The translations under genes were made by a program, and so were the position numbers. The notes under the pieces were generated by a model that ran no database searches, was not told the DNA's origin, and saw only the letters and a list, made by a program, of their open reading frames with translations. DNA of 64,000 nt from Urechis unicinctus (Eukaryota; Annelida; Polychaeta; Xenopneusta; Urechidae): the NCBI GenBank assembly GCA_034190875.2, contig CM067348.1, positions 10,633,694 through 10,697,693 on the forward strand, given 5' to 3'. Positions within the stretch are counted from its first letter, which is position 1; each line of letters opens with the position of its first letter. Of the stretch, positions 57,753 through 64,000 are shown in pieces.

Positions 57753-58379
57753 CGGCAACGATGATGATACTGATGATAGCCTTAAGGATGACGACGACGT
57801 TGATGATGATGCTGATGGCGGGGAGGACAACAGCGGCAAGGACGATGGTGATAGTACAGTGGAAGAAGACAGCGAAGACGATAATGATGATGATGATAAT
57901 CGAGATGACGACGATGATGATGAGACTGATGATGATGATAATGATGATGATAACGATGATGGAGATGACCAGAGTGTACGAGAGGACATGACAGACATTG
58001 ATGACGAATCCACAGACACTGACGAGGAAGACGCTGCTAACGACGACGATGTACTTGATGGTGATGATGAATATGATGACGACGACGCAGGTGTAACGTT
58101 TGATTCCGCCGTCTCAATCAAAGATGAAGCGCGCGAAGATGAAGTCACGTGATGGCCCGGACGCTGGTTATGACTCGGCTTTGACGTCACCAGACATGAA
58201 GCTATCCCAAGATGGTTCGAGAGGAGAAACACACAGAACACCAAGCTGGTGGCCTTGATTCGCCACTTGTGAAGCGTCACGCGCGACATCGCGTACCCCT
58301 CGCGACCATTCTGAGTGCCTCGTCGATTGCACACCACTTGCTGAGGAAAGCGGCCATGTTGGTGAACGAGAAATCGCAT
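57147..58379 (-). CDS. NALF1: First coding exon of a NALF/FAM155 (NLF-1) homologue, NALCN channel auxiliary subunit; partial
   Basis: NALF proteins help fold and traffic the NALCN sodium-leak channel; their extracellular cysteine-rich domain binds the channel, and they are distantly related to yeast Mid1. This exon encodes 411 residues, phase 0 at its end. Seen in order: a hydrophobic segment at about 44-63 beginning KWR and containing LLSNHL, which matches the KWR..SLLFF..LLSDHL segment of vertebrate FAM155A; a Ser-rich linker at about 98-267 with 17 consecutive Ser at 210-226; sequons at 94, 274 and 302; then a cysteine block (C347, C358, C368, C371, C398, C407, C410) with FCDRY, CRECF, RAQDDF and MDRYDCD, matching the family's start of the cysteine domain. 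It ends at a consensus donor, so the remaining domain lies in exons to the left. An in-frame stop sits at 58389-58391, so Met1 is the most upstream start in this exon; Met31 (58287-58289), nearer the conserved block, is an alternative. Vertebrates have two paralogues; this could be ancestral to both. Confidence 0.9.
57701..57750. repeat. (GAT)n / (TCA)n trinucleotide microsatellite inside the NALF exon
   Basis: About 17 uninterrupted units. Read on the minus strand in the gene frame it encodes the run of 17 serines. The surrounding 57650-58150 is degenerate GAT/GAC-type repeat giving the rest of the Ser-rich linker. Length change here keeps the frame. Confidence 0.95.
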
Positions 58380-58837
58380 CGTTTTCGGTCATCGACCATC
58401 AGGGGGCGCAGCTACACCTGGAGCACAATCCCAATCTCAGGTAGAGCCAAAGCCATTCAATGATTGGAAGGTGAATATCTAACAGCACAATTGTGACGTC
58501 CGTTTAAATGAGACCAACTTAACGAGGGACAACCAGTGCTCAGAGTGCAGACATTAACGCTGTAGCGGACTATATCACAGCGAACGCTCTTTTCTCTGCT
58601 TAAAGCTGCGTTGAAAAGAGGGTTGTTTCATGGATATATGTTACAAATGCTGACGCCAAGTTGTGTGAAGCAAGTTTATTGTGGGATTGTTGTGTGACGC
58701 AGGCTGACACCTTTAAATGACGCAAGCTGACAATATCTTCTTTAAGTTATATAAGATGACAGTAGCATATGAACACAATGCGAAATTAACACTATATTGT
58801 TTGAGTCGAAAGGGCAAGTTGAACCGACTCACACAGC
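58380..58837 (-). other. Sequence upstream of the NALF exon (5' UTR or promoter region)
   Basis: On the minus strand this precedes the predicted start. An in-frame TGA sits at 58389-58391. No TATA box or initiator can be asserted. A TTTAAA word and CpG-containing segments occur near 58440-58570. Confidence 0.4.
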
Positions 58838-58990
58838 ATGAATGACTTGACTTCCTGATCTATACAGCTTAAATTACTTGCTTACTGATTCATAAAGCAT
58901 TAATGATTTGACTTACTGATTCATACAATATCAATGACTTGACTCCTTGATTCATGCAGCGTTAATGACTGGACTAACTGATACATATAG
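58838..58990. repeat. Degenerate about 31-37-bp repeat, 4 copies
   Basis: Diverged copies of GACTTGACTTACTGATTCAT with AYACAGCATTAAT; the oldest-looking array in the right part of the window. Confidence 0.85.
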
Positions 58991-59159
58991 CAGACACAAG
59001 AATAGTAAACTAGTGTGCCTTCTTCCTATAAGGCTGTGGTTCCATGTTTCACGGTTCCATCTACCCTCATATGTCCATGTGATATAACTTAACTTCCAGT
59101 TATGTGGTATCATCCAACAAAATACATAAAAGTACAATCTGATGTAATATAGTTACCAA

Positions 59160-60060
59160 CTGCAACCTATCTTCCATTATTGTGGTACCGACTGACGTGA
59201 TATAACATGATGATAAACCTAGCTTCCATTATTGTGCTACCATGGGCCAAGATATATCAGCGAGATAAACCTAGCTTCCATTATTGTGCTACCATAGGAC
59301 AAGATATATCAGCGAGATAATCCTAGCTTCCATTATTGTGTTATCATAGGACAAGATATATCAGCGAGATAAACCTAGCTTCCATTATTGTGTTATCATA
59401 GGACAAGATATATCAGCGAGATAAACCTAGCTTCCATTATTGTGCTACCATAGGACAAGATATATCAGCGAGATAAACCTAGCTTCCATTATTGTGTTAT
59501 CATAGGACAAGATATATCAGCGAGATAAACCTAGCTTCCATTATTGTGCTACCATAGGACAAGATATATCAGCGAGATAAACCTAGCTTCCATTATTGTG
59601 TTATCATAGGACAAGATATATCAGCGAGATAAACCTAGCTTCCATTATTGTGCTACCATAGGACAAGATATATCAGCGAGATAAACCTAGCTTCCATTAT
59701 TGTGCTACCATAGGACAAGATATATCAGCGAGATAAACCTAGCTTCCATTATTGTGTTATCATAGGACAAGATATATCAGCGAGATAAACCTAGCTTCCA
59801 TTATTGTGCTACCATAGGACAAGATATATCAGCGAGATAAACCTAGCTTCCATTATTGTGCTACCATAGGACAAGATATATCAGCGAGATCAACCTAGCT
59901 TCCATATTGCGTTCCATTAGATTATCAGCGTTACCATTAGGACCAGATATATCAGCGTGAAATTCTAGCTGCCATTGCTTCCATTATTGTGTTACCGACT
60001 GACAAGATATATTAACGTGATAAATTCTAGCTGCCATTGTTGTGGCACCATCTGACAATA
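59160..60060. repeat. 52-bp minisatellite, about 16 copies, alternating variants
   Basis: Core CCTAGCTTCCATTATTGTG, then CTACCATAGGACAAGATATA, then TCAGCGAGATAAA. Variants GTGCTACC and GTGTTATC alternate over 59380-59650, a 104-bp dimer. Edges (before 59220 and after 59890) are diverged. Confidence 0.97.
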
Positions 60061-60244
60061 TATGTTGACGTGGAAACGCGGAAATGCAACATCCATTAGC
60101 TAATTCCTTGCAACCAGATTCCGATAATTTCACCATGGTATATTCTATTATACAAGAGCAGTGTATATAGTGAACACCACACCCATCGGTACAACAGGGT
60201 GCCAACTGACGAGGTGAATTCTCTATCTCGGTAGCCAGGTGTCA
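60061..60244. other. Unique spacer
   Basis: Nothing recognised. Confidence 0.5.
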
Positions 60245-60860
60245 ATATGCTCTGGCATAGAACACTACACAGACAATAGGGCGTCAGTTAGGTGTGTGTT
60301 TGATCCCACCACAGAACACTACACAGACAATAAGGCGTCAGATAGGTGTGTGTTTGATCCCACCACAGAACACTACACAGACAACAGGGCGTCAGTTAGG
60401 ATGGTGTTTGAACACACCACAGAACACTACACAGACAACAGGGCGTCAGTTAGGATGGTGTTTGAACACACCACAGAACACTACACAGACAACAGGGCGT
60501 CAGTTAGGATGGTGTTTGAACACACCACAGAACACTACACAGACAACAGGGCGTCAGTTAGGATGGTGTTTGAACACACCACAGAACACTACACAGACAA
60601 CAGGGCGTCAGTTAGGTGTGTGTTTGATCCCACCACAGAACACTACACAGACAACAGGGCGTCAGTTAGGATGGTGTTTGAACACACCACAGAACACTAC
60701 ACAGACAACAGGGCATCAGTTAGGTGTGTGTTTGATCACACCACAGAACACTACACAGACAGAGGGCGTCAGTTAGGCGTGTGTTTGATTACACCACAGA
60801 ACATTACACATACTAGAGGGCGTCAGTTATGTATATTGTGGATTTCACCACAGATGCTTT
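60245..60860. repeat. 54-bp minisatellite, about 11 copies
   Basis: Core ACTACACAGACAACAGGGCG, TCAGTTAGGATGGTGTTTGA and ACACACCACAGAAC. Units read either AGGATGGTGTTTGAACAC or AGGTGTGTGTTTGATCCC. Period 54 leaves a 213-residue frame open. Confidence 0.97.
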
Positions 60861-61209
60861 CACAATCCATTCATAATTAAATTTGCCAGTAAGGTGATTG
60901 CTGATGTTGATAATGCTGTGAGCGGATCATAATTGAATTTGATATTCTAAGCACAGTAGACTGATTGGAGTATGATGCATTAGTGCACAGTTGGCATCGT
61001 TAATTAGGTTAAAAGCGATGCACTCTGTCAGTGTTACATTAATGTTAACTATAACATCAGCGGTCCTAGATGTGTGTACAGGCCCCGCTCTGGTGACCGG
61101 TACAAGAATAGCATAGTATTCAACAAGTACAGTAAACTGCTATATAAACGCTTGATATCGCCATGTCAGACCTAATTATAGTCATTGTATCACTGATAAT
61201 CGCCATGTA
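60861..61209. other. Unique stretch
   Basis: About 350 bases, AT-rich, nothing recognised. Confidence 0.55.
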
Positions 61210-61305
61210 AACGTCGAATATTACCATGGTAACACTATGTAAAATATAACAATGGTAACACTATGTAAAATATTATCATGCTAACACTACGTAAAGACTA
61301 AATGT
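61210..61305. repeat. 27-bp repeat, about 3 copies
   Basis: Core GGTAACACTATGTAAAATAT then AACAAT/TATCAT. Confidence 0.9.
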
Positions 61306-61613
61306 CATCCTGAAAGCACAAAATATTGCATTGCACGGACTACATGTCGGCATATAGGGACTGAACAGCGTGATGAAAGCCCTGAAAACCACAAAGCATG
61401 GACTCAATATCGAATTTAGACACGTGAACACTGACTATTATAATTTTAGCACAGAATATCACCATAAAAGGACAGGATATCATATTGTAAGGACTGAATA
61501 TCACATTGTGAAGACTGTTTATCACCATACTGAATATCATATTGTAAGGAATGCATTTCTCCAAGTTAGGTCTGAATATCACAATGTAATTACCGGATAT
61601 CATAATATAACGC
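61306..61613. other. Degenerate short-period sequence
   Basis: GGACTGAATATCACATTGTA-like words recur irregularly at about 24-36-base intervals; too decayed to define a unit. Confidence 0.6.
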
Positions 61614-62515
61614 TATGCCAACGGAACACAGGGAGTGACGTCGTCTTGTAACACTACACAAACAGAACACAGGGAGTGACGTCGTCTTGTAACACTACAC
61701 CAACAGCGAACACAGGGAGTGACGTCGTCTTGTAACGCTACACCAACGGAACACAGGGAGTGACGTCGTCTTGTAACACTACACAAACAGAACACAGGGA
61801 GTGACGTCGTCTTGTAACGCTACACCAACAGAACACAGGGAGTGACGTCGTCTTGTAACGCTACACCAACGGAACACAGGGGATGACGTCGTCTTGTAAC
61901 GCTACACCAATCGAACACAGGGAGTGACGTCGTCTTGTAACGCTACACCAACGGAACACAGGGGGTGACGTCGTCTTGTAACGCTACAACAACAGAACAC
62001 AGGAAGTGATGTCGTCTTGTAATGCTACAACAACGTGACGTCGACTTGTAACGCTACACCAACGGAACACAGGGAGTGACGTCGTGTTGTAACGCTATAC
62101 TAATGGAACAGAGGGAGCGACGCCGTCTTGTAACGCTACAACAACAGAACACAGGGGGTGACGTCGACTTGTAACGCTACACCAACGGCACTCAGGGGGT
62201 GACGTCGTCTTGTAACGCTATACTAATGGAACAGAGGGAATGACGTCGTCTTGTAACGCTACAACAACGGAACACAGGGGGTGACGTCGTCTTGTAACGC
62301 TACACCAACGGAACTCAGGGGGTGACGACGACTTGTAACGCTACACCAACGGAACTCAGGGGGTGACGTCGTCTTGTAACGCTATACTAATGGAACACAG
62401 GGAGTGACATCGTCTTGTAACGCTACAACAACGGAACTCAGGGGGTGACGTCGTCTTGTAACGCTATACTTATGGAACAAAGGGAGTGACGTCGTCATGT
62501 AACGTAATACCAACG
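61614..62515. repeat. 41-bp minisatellite, about 22 copies
   Basis: Core GGAACACAGGGAGTGACGTC then GTCTTGTAACGCTACACCAAC. Nearly all units keep TGACGTCG, with an AatII site. Block structure: CTATACTAATGG units at 62095, 62218, 62370 and 62463 indicate multi-unit duplication. Confidence 0.97.
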
Positions 62516-62689
62516 GAGTTTGTGGTGTCAAGTAGTCTATGACCCCTTTCGCTTGTCAGACACTGACGGATTGATTGCACCAGACAATGATTTACGTCCG
62601 CGGGGATTTCCCTCCATTCCAATTTGTCCGAAATTTCACACAGCCAAGTGACAAATAATTCGTGCAAAGACACGCTGTCCACGTCAACA
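62516..62689. other. Unique spacer
   Basis: Nothing recognised. Confidence 0.5.
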
Positions 62690-62962
62690 ATCACCTGTAC
62701 ACTGACATGCTGTCCACGTCAGCAATCACCTGTACACTGACACGCTGTCCACGTCAGCAATCACCTGTACATTGACACGCTGTCCATGTCAGCAATCACC
62801 TGTACACTGACACGCTGTCCACGTCAGCAATCACCTGTACATTGACATCCTGTCCACGTCAGCAATCACCTGTACACTGACACGCTGTCCACGTCAGTAA
62901 TCACCTGTACACTGACACGCTGTCCATATCAGCAATCACCTGTACATTGACATGCTGTCCAC
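62690..62962. repeat. 35-bp minisatellite, about 8 copies
   Basis: Core ACACTGACACGCTGTCCACG then TCAGCAATCACCTGT. Confidence 0.96.
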
Positions 62963-63294
62963 GGGCATGCCGTTCGTAACAACGCGGGATGCTCTTTCTA
63001 TTACAACCCGGATGTGGAATATTTCTGCTTCCTATGGCGACATGGCCGGTAATAATACAACCAGAACCACCATAAACAGGACATCATTATTACAGCTGCT
63101 AAAGTGGTTTGGCTGTGATACCACTTGAGTTATTCTAATGCCCCAACAACTACTAACAGGAAGGCAGCTCAAACAGCTACTTGGTTGTTGTATAATATCA
63201 CCTCATCTTCTTCCACTGATATTGACACACATTTAATACATCCGCGCCATCCTTTACCATGCAAACATTGCTAACACATGTAAAACTGCTTCTA
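62963..63294. other. Unique stretch
   Basis: About 330 bases, nothing recognised. Confidence 0.55.
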
Positions 63295-64000
63295 AAGTTA
63301 ATTTCCACTATAGAGCCAACCTTGTCTCAAATATTGTACACTCTTTCTACAGAGTCTACTCTATCTCAATTATTGTACACTACTTATACAGAGCCAACGA
63401 TATCACACGAATGGTACACTACTATAGAGCAAACGTTGTATCAACTAGTGTACACTACTTCTATAGGGCCAACTTTGTCTCAACTATTGTTCACTACTAC
63501 TACAGAGCTGACATTGTCTCAACTATTGTACACACTTTCTACAGAGCCAACTTTATCACACGTATTGTACACTACTTCTATAGAGCAAACTTTGTCTCAA
63601 CTATTGTGCACTACTTGTACGGAACCTACTCTATCTAAACTATTGTGCACTACTTCTAAAGAGTCAACTTTGTCTTTACTAGTTTACACTTCTTCTACAG
63701 AGCCAACTTTATCACTTTATAACTATTGTACGCACCTTCATCAGAGATGACATTTTCTCAACTATTGTGCACTACTTGTACGGAGCAAGCATTGTCTAAA
63801 TTATTGTATACTACTTCTACAAAGCCAACTTATTCTCAATTATTGTACACTACTTCCACGAAGCCAACATGGTCTCAACTAGTGAACAATACTTCTACAG
63901 AGCCAACTGTATCCCAGCTATTGTTCACTACTTCATTTGAGCTATGTTTTGCTACATTTCTTCTACAGACTATTTTAACTTCACTATTGTACACTGCTTC
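63295..64000. repeat. 39-bp minisatellite, about 18 copies, runs off the right edge
   Basis: Core CTCAACTATTGTACACTACT, TCTACAGAGCCAACTTTGT. Rather diverged. Period 39 leaves a 163-residue frame open. The right end lies outside the window. Confidence 0.95.

Noticed and set aside
57859..58152. 97-residue Asp/Glu-rich plus-strand frame
   Set aside because: Exact antisense shadow of the Ser-rich linker in the NALF exon, whose other parts are conserved in the minus frame.

Overview
This is eukaryotic DNA, most likely from a marine invertebrate animal; a mollusc is my best guess, on weak grounds. The evidence for an animal is one recognisable coding exon with a consensus splice donor, at least one tRNA-derived SINE-like element, and a very high density of micro- and minisatellites. 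No ribosomal RNA, intact tRNA gene, CRISPR array or operon is visible.

The only gene I can defend is the first coding exon of a NALF (FAM155/NLF-1) homologue on the minus strand, 57147-58379. NALF proteins are the auxiliary subunit of the NALCN sodium-leak channel complex. The exon has the family's N-terminal hydrophobic segment, a long serine-rich low-complexity linker and the start of the cysteine-rich domain. It stops in frame at a G|GTGAGT donor. The next exon (the rest of the cysteine domain) was not found. Because the gene runs toward lower coordinates, most or all of 1-57146 is probably its first intron, and 58380-64000 is 5' flank or upstream non-coding sequence.

The rest is dominated by about 80 tandem arrays. 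By my rough hand tally they cover a little over half of the 64 kb. Periods run from 2 to about 100 bp, mostly 20-65 bp, and arrays range from 2 copies to more than 60. Most arrays have unrelated unit sequences, and some abut directly. Several show higher-order structure: a 103-bp trimer at 12440-13372, a 98-bp block at 32220-32440, alternating monomers at 9820-11112, 16473-16730 and 59160-60060, and a 623-bp nested duplication at 44000-45373. Several have units carrying perfect palindromes or transcription-factor-like sites (CACGTG, TGACGTCA, TGAGTCA).

About one third of the periods are multiples of three. In those arrays long repetitive reading frames stay open, often on both strands. This is the proportion expected by chance, so I treat these frames as artefacts, not genes. 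Between arrays lie unique stretches of about 0.3-1.7 kb. They hold two SINE-like pieces, two candidate short inverted-repeat elements (29669-29862 and 36853-37391), a CpG-rich segment with SRF- and CREB-type sites (18480-18700), and otherwise nothing I can name.

All boundaries of arrays and unique stretches were read by eye and may be off by about one unit. Copy numbers are length divided by period.
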